Shown: positions 1-6,459 of the stretch, piece after piece
Layout: each line of letters begins with the position of its first letter
Numbering within the stretch: the stretch's first letter is position 1
Assembly: GCA_024276775.1 (NCBI GenBank)
Contig: JAJRWO010000023.1
Span: 1-9,225, forward strand
Source: Gammaproteobacteria bacterium
GTDB lineage: Bacteria > Pseudomonadota > Gammaproteobacteria > Tenderiales > Tenderiaceae
Length of the DNA: 9,225 nucleotides
Direction of reading: 5' to 3'
The notes under the pieces: model-generated
Told to the model about the DNA's origin: nothing
Databases searched by the model: none
The model's input: the letters and a program-made list of their open reading frames with translations, nothing else
Position numbers and translations under genes: made by a program

Positions 1-2479
1 CGCCTTGATCGGTCTTCAGTTCTGGCGTCAAGGTGTTGCGAATATCAGCAACCGGGGCAAAGGCCGAAACCACCAGCGACAGCGGTGCGGTCACCGACTT
101 ATCTTCGCCATCCTCGTTCCAGACAGTTTTCATGGACATGGAGTCCTTACCCACGGGAATACAAATTCCCAGCGCTGGGCACAGCTCCTCGCCAACTGCC
201 TTCACGGCATCATAGAGGCCGGCATCTTCACCGGGATGCCCCGCAGCTGCCATCCAGTTGGCTGACAACACCACCCGATCCAACTCAGTCACTTGTGCAG
301 CCGCCAGATTAGTCAACGCTTCCGCCACCGCCATACGCGCCGAGGCGGCATGATTCACCAACGCAATCGGGGTACGCTCACCGATGGCCATGGCCTCACC
401 GGTATTAACGTCAAAGCTGGTCGCGGTCACCCCAACATCGGCCACCGGCACCTGCCATGGCCCCACCAACTGATCCCGCGCCACCAAGCCGGTCACGGAA
501 CGATCACCAATGGTAATTAAAAAACTCTTACTCGCGACGGTAGGCAGACGCATCAGCCGATAAGCCGCCTCTTTAATATCAATACTGGAGGTATCGAACG
601 CTTGTTTTTGGAATGTCTTATGCTGTACATTGCGCAGCATCTTTGGCGGTTTGCCTAGCAGTACATCCATGGGCATATCCACCGGATGATTATCAAAATG
701 ACCATCCCCCACGGTTAAATGCGGCTCTTCAGTCGCCTCTCCAATCACCGCAAACGGTGTCCGTTCACGCTCACACATGGCCGCAAATTCATCCATGTTC
801 TCGGGCATCACCGCCATTACGTAGCGCTCCTGGGATTCGTTACACCAGATTTCCAGCGGCGACATACCCGGTTCATCATTGGGCACTGCACGCAGCTCAA
901 ACCGGGCACCACGGCCAGCATCGTTGACCAGTTCTGGCATGGCGTTGGAGATACCACCGGCACCGACATCATGAATAGACACAATGGGATTGTCTTTACC
1001 CAACTGCCAGCAACGATCAATGACTTCCTGGCAACGGCGCTCCATTTCAGGGTTGCCACGCTGCACCGAGGCAAAATCCAGGTTCTCTGCTGAAGAACCG
1101 ATCTCCATGGATGAAGCAGCACCGCCCCCCAGGCCAATTAACATGGCCGGGCCACCCAGCACAACCAACTGTGCACCGGGCGGAATAATATTTTTTTCAA
1201 CATGCTCGGTACTAATACTGCCCAGCCCGCCCGCCAGCATGATGGGTTTGTGATAACCACGCACTTCATCACCGTCAGGGCCGGGCACACGTTCTTCATA
1301 GGTACGGAAATAGCCATTGATGTTGGGGCGACCAAATTCATTATTAAACGCCGCTGAACCAATCGGCCCTTCAAGCATGATATCCAGGGCGGAAACAATA
1401 CGCCCTGGCTTGCCATGATCCGTCTCCCAGGGTTGCTCAGCACCGGAAATACGCAAATTGGAAACACTAAAACCGGATAGTCCGGCTTTGGGCTTGGAGC
1501 CGCGCCCGGTAGCACCCTCGTCACGAATTTCACCCCCAGACCCCGTTGCTGCCCCTGAAAAAGGTGAAATGGCAGTCGGATGATTGTGGGTCTCCACCTT
1601 CATCAGAATAGCAATATCCTGTTCATGGTAACCGTACTGTTTAGTTTTCGGGTCAGGATAAAATCGCCCGGCTTTGGCCCCTTCAATCACCGATGAATTA
1701 TCGGAATAAGCCGTCAACACGCCCCCTGAATGCAATTTATGGGTATTGCGGATCATTTCAAACAGGGACTTCTGCTGCGCTTTTGCACCGATTACCCAGT
1801 CAGCATTAAAAATTTTGTGGCGACAATGTTCAGAATTGGCCTGTGCAAACATCATCAGCTCGATATCGTTGGGATTGCGCCCCATGACAGTGAAATTCTC
1901 CAGCAGATAGTCAATTTCATCTTCCGCCAGGGCCAGGCCTAAATCTCGATTAGCCACCGCCAAAGCACCACGGCCACCGCCAAGAATATCGATACTGCGC
2001 ATGGGGCGTGGGTCTTCAACCCTGAACAGATCTTCAGCCCCATCCAGGCTAAAAAACACTGCTTCGGTCATCCGGTCATGTAACAGTGGCAAAACAAGGC
2101 TCAGCTCACCATCACTCAACGCAGCGCCGTGACGCTTACTCAGATAATAAACCACCCCGCGTTCCAAACGATGAATATCATTCAAACCACAGTTATGGGC
2201 GATATCTGTGGCCTTCGAAGCCCAAGGTGAAATAGTGCCGAGACGAGGCAACACCAACAGTAAATCAGCCTCAGGCGACTCAATTTCCAGCTTAGGCCCA
2301 TACTCCAGTAAACACCCCAACAGCGACATATCTTCGGCACTAAGCCCTTGTTCCAAATCGGCAAAATGAACAAACTCAGCATAAACATGAGAGACCCCCG
2401 GCACTTGGGCCTGGATGGTTTCAGTCAGCTTTTGTAGACGAAATGAGGATAAAGCTGGATTACCGCGCAGTTGAAGCAT
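1..2479 (-). CDS. purL: Phosphoribosylformylglycinamidine synthase (FGAM synthase), N-terminal 826 residues; runs off the left edge
   Basis: PurL converts FGAR, ATP and glutamine to FGAM in the cytoplasm, step four of de novo purine synthesis. The frame is open from the ATG at 2479 to the left edge without a stop; about 826 codons are visible, against about 1,295 in the single-chain E. coli enzyme. Visible parts are the PurS-like N-terminal domain (roughly residues 1-150), the FAQANSEHCRHKIF segment (211-224), and the KVETHNHPTAISP segment with the expected catalytic histidine (294-306). The glycine-rich AMLIGLGGGAASSM and SIHDVGAGGISN segments follow, as in synthetase domains. The end of the second synthetase half and the C-terminal glutaminase domain lie outside the window. 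The start is supported because translation from it begins MLQLRGNPALS, close to what I recall for the family, although the upstream AGGAACAGGT is only a moderate ribosome site. Identification is secure; truncation is due to the window only. Confidence 0.98.
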   Translation of the reverse strand, partial: MLQLRGNPALSSFRLQKLTETIQAQVPGVSHVYAEFVHFADLEQGLSAEDMSLLGCLLEYGPKLEIESPEADLLLVLPRLGTISPWASKATDIAHNCGLNDIHRLERGVVYYLSKRHGAALSDGELSLVLPLLHDRMTEAVFFSLDGAEDLFRVEDPRPMRSIDILGGGRGALAVANRDLGLALAEDEIDYLLENFTVMGRNPNDIELMMFAQANSEHCRHKIFNADWVIGAKAQQKSLFEMIRNTHKLHSGGVLTAYSDNSSVIEGAKAGRFYPDPKTKQYGYHEQDIAILMKVETHNHPTAISPFSGAATGSGGEIRDEGATGRGSKPKAGLSGFSVSNLRISGAEQPWETDHGKPGRIVSALDIMLEGPIGSAAFNNEFGRPNINGYFRTYEERVPGPDGDEVRGYHKPIMLAGGLGSISTEHVEKNIIPPGAQLVVLGGPAMLIGLGGGAASSMEIGSSAENLDFASVQRGNPEMERRCQEVIDRCWQLGKDNPIVSIHDVGAGGISNAMPELVNDAGRGARFELRAVPNDEPGMSPLEIWCNESQERYVMAVMPENMDEFAAMCERERTPFAVIGEATEEPHLTVGDGHFDNHPVDMPMDVLLGKPPKMLRNVQHKTFQKQAFDTSSIDIKEAAYRLMRLPTVASKSFLITIGDRSVTGLVARDQLVGPWQVPVADVGVTATSFDVNTGEAMAIGERTPIALVNHAASARMAVAEALTNLAAAQVTELDRVVLSANWMAAAGHPGEDAGLYDAVKAVGEELCPALGICIPVGKDSMSMKTVWNEDGEDKSVTAPLSLVVSAFAPVADIRNTLTPELKTDQG

Positions 2480-2514
2480 TACCTGTTCCTGGATCTTGAC
2501 TGAGAAAGGCGGCC

Positions 2515-2520
2515 ATTTTA
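2515..2520 (-). promoter_or_regulatory. Possible -10 element for purL
   Basis: On the minus strand the hexamer TAAAAT (five of six matches to TATAAT) ends 35 bp before the purL ATG. A TTGACT hexamer lies upstream (2543-2548), but the 22 bp spacer is too long for a standard sigma-70 pair, so the element may depend on an activator or may be chance. No convincing PurR box was seen. The rest of the 212 bp gap between the hexahaem gene and purL holds only small inverted repeats. Confidence 0.3.
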
Positions 2521-2557
2521 CTTGATTCAGGGGGGCAGAGCGAGTCAAAACCGAACA

Positions 2558-2574
2558 CCTGACGTCATATCAGG
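2558..2574. repeat. Small inverted repeat containing TGACGTCA in the purL leader region
   Basis: CCTGA (2558-2562) and TCAGG (2570-2574) are complementary arms around a 7-base loop, and the segment contains the perfect 8-base palindrome TGACGTCA (2560-2567). It lies about 80 bp upstream of purL, where an operator could sit. No T tract follows on either strand, so it is not a terminator. With such short arms, chance is a real alternative. Confidence 0.3.
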
Positions 2575-2639
2575 CAATACTGGCACAGCAAACCGCATCA
2601 AAACAATTGCCGGAAAGTTTCATATTACTGTACGCATCA

Positions 2640-2658
2640 GGCGTTCGCCTAAAACGCC
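2640..2658. repeat. GC-rich inverted repeat between the hexahaem cytochrome gene and purL
   Basis: GGCGTT (2640-2645) and AACGCC (2653-2658) can pair around a 7-base loop. A competing hairpin AGGCG-TT-CGCCT occupies 2639-2650. It lies 34 bp past the hexahaem cytochrome stop codon and could mark or protect the 3' end of that transcript. No U-run follows on the minus strand, so an intrinsic terminator is not supported. Confidence 0.35.
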
Positions 2659-2691
2659 CACCATGTATTTTTTAATGACGCCTAATGACGA

Positions 2692-4431
2692 TTACTGTTT
2701 GGCATAAAAAGCCGCAATCGCCTTAATTTCAAGCAGACTAAGGCCATCAGCCATGGCTACCATGCTTTTGTCCTTGCGCAACCCATTCCGGTATTCCTTC
2801 ATCGCATGAATCATGTAGGACTCTATTTGCCCAGCCAGACGTGGCACACCAGGCACGTCACTATACCCCCGCTCACCATGGCAACGGCTGCAACGCTCTT
2901 GTATCAGACGCGCAGGATCGTCAGGTAAATAGGTTTCCACCTGTACTGCTGTCTGAGCAGAAAAGTAGGCCGCTAAATCTTTAATATCCTGCTCACCAAG
3001 CCCCTCCGCCACCTCTTTCATAGCCTCATGTTGGCGCTTACCGCTGGCATAGGCCTTGGTTGCCGTAATCAGATAGACTTCATCTTGCCCTACCAAACTG
3101 GGCGTTGTCGCCGGATCATCACTAACCCCTTGTTCACCATGACAATTACTGCAATCAGCACTAAGCTGTTCACCCTTTTTTAGACTCGCCTTGCCCTGAA
3201 CAATGTGCGTTGCAGGCACCTGCATGGCATAAAAGTAAGCCGCCTTTTCCATATCCGTATCGCTATAAAACGAAACAATATCTTGCATGGCAGGATGTTG
3301 ACGTTGACCATGTTGATAAGCTTGTGTCGCCCTGACAATATATCTCACGTGCATACCAGTGAGGCTGGGGACACCTGCTTGGGTGCTGTTGCCATCTTCG
3401 CCATGACAACCACTGCAAGCAGCCGCAATCTTTTCGCCATCGGCAACTGGATTGAAGGCTTTTTTCGAGGTAATATCCTTGCGCAACTGCGACTGTGGTC
3501 TCTGGCGACTGAAATAAGCAGCAAGATCAATAATCGTTTTATCTGACATACCCTGCAGCGGTGTCCGCATTAATTGCGAGTGCCGCACACCATCGCGATA
3601 GTCCTGACTGGCCTTAACCAGGTAGCGAAAAGACTGTCCGGCCAGGTTAGGGATATGAGGGTTAAGGCTGTTGCCATCATCACCATGACAGCCCGCACAG
3701 GCACGCGCTGCAATTTTACCTTTCACTGGGTCGCCCATGTCGGGCGGCTGGGATTTCTGCGGTATGCGGGCGGCAAAATAAGCGGCCAGATTATAGATAT
3801 CTGCTTCACTCAGGCGATTCTTGAAATTAGCCATAATCTCATTATGACGACCGCCCGAAACATAACTTTTCAAGGCTGGGATAAAGTACTCAGCAGGCAT
3901 ACCATCCAGATTAGGGATAGCGTGTTTTTTTTGATAGCGATTTACCTGACTATGGCAAGAGCGACAACCTTGGACGATATGCTGCGCCTCTTTTCGAGCC
4001 TTATCATCCCATAAAATCGAGCGCGACCGCGTATCCGCCACCGCTCCCTGCCACTTGCTTTCAAGGCTGGCGTAATAGGCAGTCACATCCGCCAAGGCCA
4101 TGCTATCGAGTTTTTCACTCGCCTGTTTCATATCGGTATGCTGACGGGTTCCATTTCGATAAGCCAGCATAGAGCGAATCAGATACTCTTGCTCCAGGCC
4201 AGCGATAAACGGTGCCCCAGTGCGGGCATTCGCACCATCCAAACCATGACATTCAGCACACTGCTGAGCCAACAGAAAACCCTTACCAGCCTCCCCAACC
4301 ACTGGCAGCGGAACCGCTGGTTGTACAATGCTAGGCTCAGCCATGGCATGGCTGAAAATACTGCCCTGGTCACAAGCCACCAAGGTCAGCAATATCACTG
4401 AAAAACCAATATTACGCATCACCTCAAGCAT
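2692..4431 (-). CDS. Hexahaem c-type cytochrome lipoprotein with six tandem c4/c553-like domains
   Basis: A 579-residue exported electron carrier. Residues 5-20 (MRNIGFSVILLTLVAC) form a lipoprotein signal with lipobox LVAC. Acylation would fall on Cys20, followed by Asp21, which in E. coli favours retention in the inner membrane. Six CXXCH sites begin at Cys58, 156, 245, 339, 427 and 514, spaced 87-98 residues apart. Five continue as CXXCHG; domain 2 has CRSCHS and is the most diverged. Each domain then has a Tyr-x-x-Gly-x-Arg segment and a Met 43-44 residues after the first Cys (Met101, 200, 288, 382, 471, 557), the likely sixth haem ligand. This is class I cytochrome c4/c553 architecture repeated six times. 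ATG at 4431 is the longest start; Met5 (4419), after GAGG, gives a more typical signal peptide. The monohaem membrane cytochrome lies 13 bp upstream, so the two are probably co-transcribed partners. Donor and acceptor are unknown; I recognise no gene name. Confidence 0.93.
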   Translation of the reverse strand: MLEVMRNIGFSVILLTLVACDQGSIFSHAMAEPSIVQPAVPLPVVGEAGKGFLLAQQCAECHGLDGANARTGAPFIAGLEQEYLIRSMLAYRNGTRQHTDMKQASEKLDSMALADVTAYYASLESKWQGAVADTRSRSILWDDKARKEAQHIVQGCRSCHSQVNRYQKKHAIPNLDGMPAEYFIPALKSYVSGGRHNEIMANFKNRLSEADIYNLAAYFAARIPQKSQPPDMGDPVKGKIAARACAGCHGDDGNSLNPHIPNLAGQSFRYLVKASQDYRDGVRHSQLMRTPLQGMSDKTIIDLAAYFSRQRPQSQLRKDITSKKAFNPVADGEKIAAACSGCHGEDGNSTQAGVPSLTGMHVRYIVRATQAYQHGQRQHPAMQDIVSFYSDTDMEKAAYFYAMQVPATHIVQGKASLKKGEQLSADCSNCHGEQGVSDDPATTPSLVGQDEVYLITATKAYASGKRQHEAMKEVAEGLGEQDIKDLAAYFSAQTAVQVETYLPDDPARLIQERCSRCHGERGYSDVPGVPRLAGQIESYMIHAMKEYRNGLRKDKSMVAMADGLSLLEIKAIAAFYAKQ

Positions 4432-4444
4432 CCCAAGCTGTCAT

Positions 4445-5212
4445 TTATTCATCAATCACAGCACAGTAGAAGCGCATCTGCACATCGTCTGGCAGTTTGT
4501 AAAACCACATCTGATAAAGTGAGATGAAGAACATCAAGGCAAAACTGATCCCCATCAAGCTGCCACTACCAATCACCACCCAGGCAAACGGCTCAAAAAC
4601 TTTGGTGATATACCAAGACGCTACATCAATAATAATCGAGATAAATGGCATGACAATAATAGTGATTTTAAGCCACTCCTGACGGATATAGGCGTGAATA
4701 AAAATACTGGCTGTTATAAAAAAGATAAAGGTCAAGCCAAACAGGTGAATATGCGAAACGCGCACTAGACTAAACATATCCATCCCGCGATCTTCTTCAG
4801 CAGTTTGCATCACCCCCTTGTAACTCTCAAGACTGGGCAAATGCGGATTACGATTGTTATGACAGGTAATACAGCGATTATCAAAGACCGCCTTAATCTC
4901 CTCCTCGTATGCCTTTTCACTAGCCCCATTGAGAACCCAGCTAATAATTTTCAAATTTTCATCCGCCGGCAACATCGCCGACATCGGCCCCTTCAATGCA
5001 GATTCCAACTTGGTCCCACTCTTGGTACCACCATAGGCAATGGCAATATCCTTTACCGTCAACATCGGGTTTCCATCGCGGCCATGATGCGAGGCAAAAA
5101 TATAAATCATGGCAAAGGCGTATCCCAGACCGAGCACACACAAAGCACTGGTGTAAAGAATACGCTGCACCAGTGGCAGGTGCGAGAAATGGAGAGCGAA
5201 ACGCTGGGACAT
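4445..5212 (-). CDS. Membrane-anchored monohaem c-type cytochrome with four predicted helices
   Basis: A 255-residue membrane protein. One helix (about residues 18-40) precedes a polar region (41-152) that carries a single haem c site, CITCH, at 114-118. Three more hydrophobic segments follow, at about 157-176, 181-201 and 208-237. Haem c attachment requires the polar region to be periplasmic. The start of the second helix has His154 and His156, with His173 near its far end; these could bind a second cofactor, but that is inference. Downstream of CITCH, the PHLPSLESYKGVM segment resembles membrane-linked cytochromes that use a Leu-x-Ser-Tyr pattern. I do not recognise a named family. The start at 5212 is supported by GAAGG six to seven bases upstream. 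The hexahaem lipoprotein gene begins 13 bp after the stop, so a quinone-side or membrane docking role for that partner is plausible but unproven. Confidence 0.88.
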   Translation of the reverse strand: MSQRFALHFSHLPLVQRILYTSALCVLGLGYAFAMIYIFASHHGRDGNPMLTVKDIAIAYGGTKSGTKLESALKGPMSAMLPADENLKIISWVLNGASEKAYEEEIKAVFDNRCITCHNNRNPHLPSLESYKGVMQTAEEDRGMDMFSLVRVSHIHLFGLTFIFFITASIFIHAYIRQEWLKITIIVMPFISIIIDVASWYITKVFEPFAWVVIGSGSLMGISFALMFFISLYQMWFYKLPDDVQMRFYCAVIDE

Positions 5213-5280
5213 GCGGCACCTTCAGAGACTGTAACTAAAAATCATCGGCCAATGCGACGCAGATGACAGGGATTCATTTG

Positions 5281-5293
5281 CAATCAATGATTG
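5281..5293. repeat. Perfect 13-base palindrome, candidate operator
   Basis: CAATCA, one central base, then TGATTG form a perfect inverted repeat. It lies between the proposed promoter (5308-5316) and the monohaem cytochrome start (5212), about 15 bp downstream of the -10 element, where a repressor could block initiation. It is not an FNR or CRP consensus. No regulator is identified. Confidence 0.3.
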
Positions 5294-5307
5294 ACTAAGG
5301 AATGGAA

Positions 5308-5316
5308 ATTATCTCA
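5308..5316 (-). promoter_or_regulatory. Candidate extended -10 promoter for the cytochrome pair (proximal)
   Basis: The minus strand reads TGAGATAAT: a TGn extension followed by GATAAT, five of six matches to the -10 consensus, 95 bp before the monohaem cytochrome ATG. There is no recognisable -35 at 17 bp, as is common for extended -10 promoters. It is part of TTGTGAGATAATT, which recurs as TTGTGATAATT 46 bp upstream. Confidence 0.4.
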
Positions 5317-5353
5317 CAATTTAGCTAGAAACGGTCGATCAAAATACTCAACA

Positions 5354-5362
5354 ATTATCACA
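5354..5362 (-). promoter_or_regulatory. Second extended -10-like element (distal)
   Basis: The minus strand reads TGTGATAAT, again TGn plus GATAAT, inside TTGTGATAATT. This is an imperfect direct copy of the proximal element at 5307-5319. It may be a second start site or the second half of a regulator-binding pair. The -35 region is weak. The 212 bp gap 5213-5424 contains no gene I can support. Confidence 0.3.
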
Positions 5363-5424
5363 ACATTCCCACCTAAAAGACCCATTATTTTTCTCGACAG
5401 ACGGCGGTAACACCCAGCAAGCGC

Positions 5425-5646
5425 TTATTTTTTTCGCATAGCCAATTTTAATAACAACAACACCAATGGTGCGCCATGCAGAAACAAATCGAAAATATCG
5501 AGAGGCTTACTCAACTCAGCAGCCAATAACATCTTCAGCTTTTGCCACAGATGCGGTTCCGATCCGAACGGCGCCAAAGCCAGTGCAACGGCAACAATAC
5601 TGAATAATACAAGTGGTATTTTGTTCAACCAGGACATCATCACCAT
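5425..5646 (-). CDS. Small two-helix inner-membrane protein (73 aa)
   Basis: A short hydrophobic protein with two predicted membrane segments (about residues 9-27 and 55-70), joined by a conserved-looking central stretch, EPHLWQKLKML ... LSKPLDIFDLFLHGAP, and ending in basic residues RKK. I recall similar proteins of about 70 residues in proteobacteria carrying the automatic name 'RND transporter'. That name is not credible for a protein this small, which lacks any RND pump domain, so I give no function. Three in-frame starts (Met1, Met3, Met4) are possible; the third and fourth follow a GGTG and give the typical short N-terminus before the first helix. It lies after purC, behind a probable terminator, with its coding sequence starting only 15 bp past the hairpin's T tract. 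It may therefore be expressed by readthrough or from its own promoter inside purC. Confidence 0.75.
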   Translation of the reverse strand: MVMMSWLNKIPLVLFSIVAVALALAPFGSEPHLWQKLKMLLAAELSKPLDIFDLFLHGAPLVLLLLKLAMRKK

Positions 5647-5660
5647 TCATTTCTTGAGGA

Positions 5661-5689
5661 TAAACAAAGGCCACTCCGGTAAACGGCCT
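5661..5689 (-). terminator. Probable intrinsic terminator of the dapA-bamC-MBL-purC transcript
   Basis: On the minus strand, 23 bp after the purC stop codon, AGGCCGTTT and GGAGTGGCCT form a stem of five Watson-Crick pairs extended by G-T wobbles and one A-T pair to nine pairs, with loop ACCG. It is followed directly by TTGTTTA. This is the usual layout of a factor-independent terminator, although the T tract is interrupted. Confidence 0.6.
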
Positions 5690-5712
5690 GATTGATACAA
5701 ATTCACAGCAGG

Positions 5713-6426
5713 CTAAGGCAACCTCATACCCAACCTTTTGGCCACCTCTTCATAGGCCTCGACCACCCCCCCCAAACCTTGACGGAAACGGTCCTTATCC
5801 AACTTCTCGCGTGTTTCGGCATCCCAGAGCCGGCAGCCATCCGGGCTGAATTCATCACCCAATACAACCTCACCGTGAAACAGGCCAAATTCCAACTTAT
5901 AATCCACCAACAGCATGCCAGCATCGGCAAACAACTTCTTCAGCACATCGTTGACTTTGTAGGTGAGTTCTTTCATTTTGGCCAGATCAGCGGTCTTGAC
6001 CCAAGCAAATGTTTCGACGTGAGATTCGTTGATCATCGGATCATGCAGAGCATCATCTTTCAGAAATAATTCATACGTTGGCGGATTCAGGTCTATACCC
6101 TCTGTCACACCCAGTCGACGACAGATACTTCCGGCGGCAATATTACGCACCACACACTCAACCGGCATCATGTCGAGCTTTTTTACCAGTACTTCTTTGT
6201 CTGACAGCAACTTTTCCACATGCACCGGAATACCAGCCTCTGCCAGCTTGTTCATAATAAAGACATTGAAATGATTGTTGACCATACCCTTGCGGGCCAG
6301 TTGCGCCACCTTCTCACCATCAAAGGCGGAGGTATCGTCACGGAACTCCAGAATCAGGCAGTCGGGATCATCGGTCAAATAGACCGACTTGGCCTTGCCG
6401 GCATAGAGTTCTTCGCGTTTTTCCAT
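5713..6426 (-). CDS. purC: Phosphoribosylaminoimidazole-succinocarboxamide synthase (SAICAR synthetase)
   Basis: PurC joins CAIR and aspartate, using ATP, to make SAICAR in de novo purine synthesis; it is a soluble cytoplasmic enzyme. At 237 residues it has the same length as E. coli PurC. Visible family segments are the nucleotide-binding YAGKAKSVY near the N-terminus (8-16), KGMVNNHFN (46-54), VKKLDMMPVECVVRN with the substrate-binding Arg (81-95), the DYKLEFG segment (175-181) and GDEFSPDGCRLWD (190-202). The start at 6426 has AGGA and, further up, AAGAGG within the 33 bp gap from the MBL gene. It sits last in the dapA-bamC-MBL-purC cluster, which is the Pseudomonas arrangement as I remember it, and is followed by a probable terminator. 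All expected motifs are present; the call is secure. Confidence 0.98.
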   Translation of the reverse strand: MEKREELYAGKAKSVYLTDDPDCLILEFRDDTSAFDGEKVAQLARKGMVNNHFNVFIMNKLAEAGIPVHVEKLLSDKEVLVKKLDMMPVECVVRNIAAGSICRRLGVTEGIDLNPPTYELFLKDDALHDPMINESHVETFAWVKTADLAKMKELTYKVNDVLKKLFADAGMLLVDYKLEFGLFHGEVVLGDEFSPDGCRLWDAETREKLDKDRFRQGLGGVVEAYEEVAKRLGMRLP

Positions 6427-6459
6427 TATTCCTAAACCTCTTGAATTTATTGCGGCGCA

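Noticed and set aside
719..1533. Several open frames of 89-131 codons on both strands inside purL
   Set aside because: They are shadows of the purL frame; their translations show no domain pattern and the purL frame is continuous through them.
2590..2625. Possible PurR operator upstream of purL (GCGGTTTGC on the minus strand)
   Set aside because: Only one half resembles the PurR palindrome, and no matching second half lies at the right spacing.
2665..2691. Direct repeat of TAATGACG just past the hexahaem stop codon
   Set aside because: There are only two 8-base copies, too short and few to support a repeat element or a binding array.
2522..2707. 61-codon plus-strand frame across the purL upstream gap
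   Set aside because: It overlaps the 3' end of the hexahaem gene, has no ribosome site and no recognisable protein features, and it lies across the region where the purL promoter is expected.
3205..4014. Plus-strand frames of 113 and 146 codons opposite the hexahaem cytochrome
   Set aside because: The minus-strand frame has six regularly spaced haem motifs and is clearly coding; the antisense frames arise from its repeated domains and lack ribosome sites.
4805..5266. 153-codon plus-strand frame opposite the monohaem cytochrome
   Set aside because: It has no recognisable motif, and it runs antisense through the CXXCH and first-helix coding sequence of the real gene and on into that gene's upstream region.
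5307..5320. Resemblance of AATTGTGAGATAATT to the left half of the lac operator
   Set aside because: Only the left half matches, and nothing links this locus to a LacI-type regulator; the extended -10 reading is simpler.
5405..5430. AAGCGCTT followed by a T run on the plus strand as a terminator
   Set aside because: The palindrome gives only a four-pair stem with no loop, and no plus-strand gene ends there; the T run encodes the two terminal lysines of the 73-residue protein.
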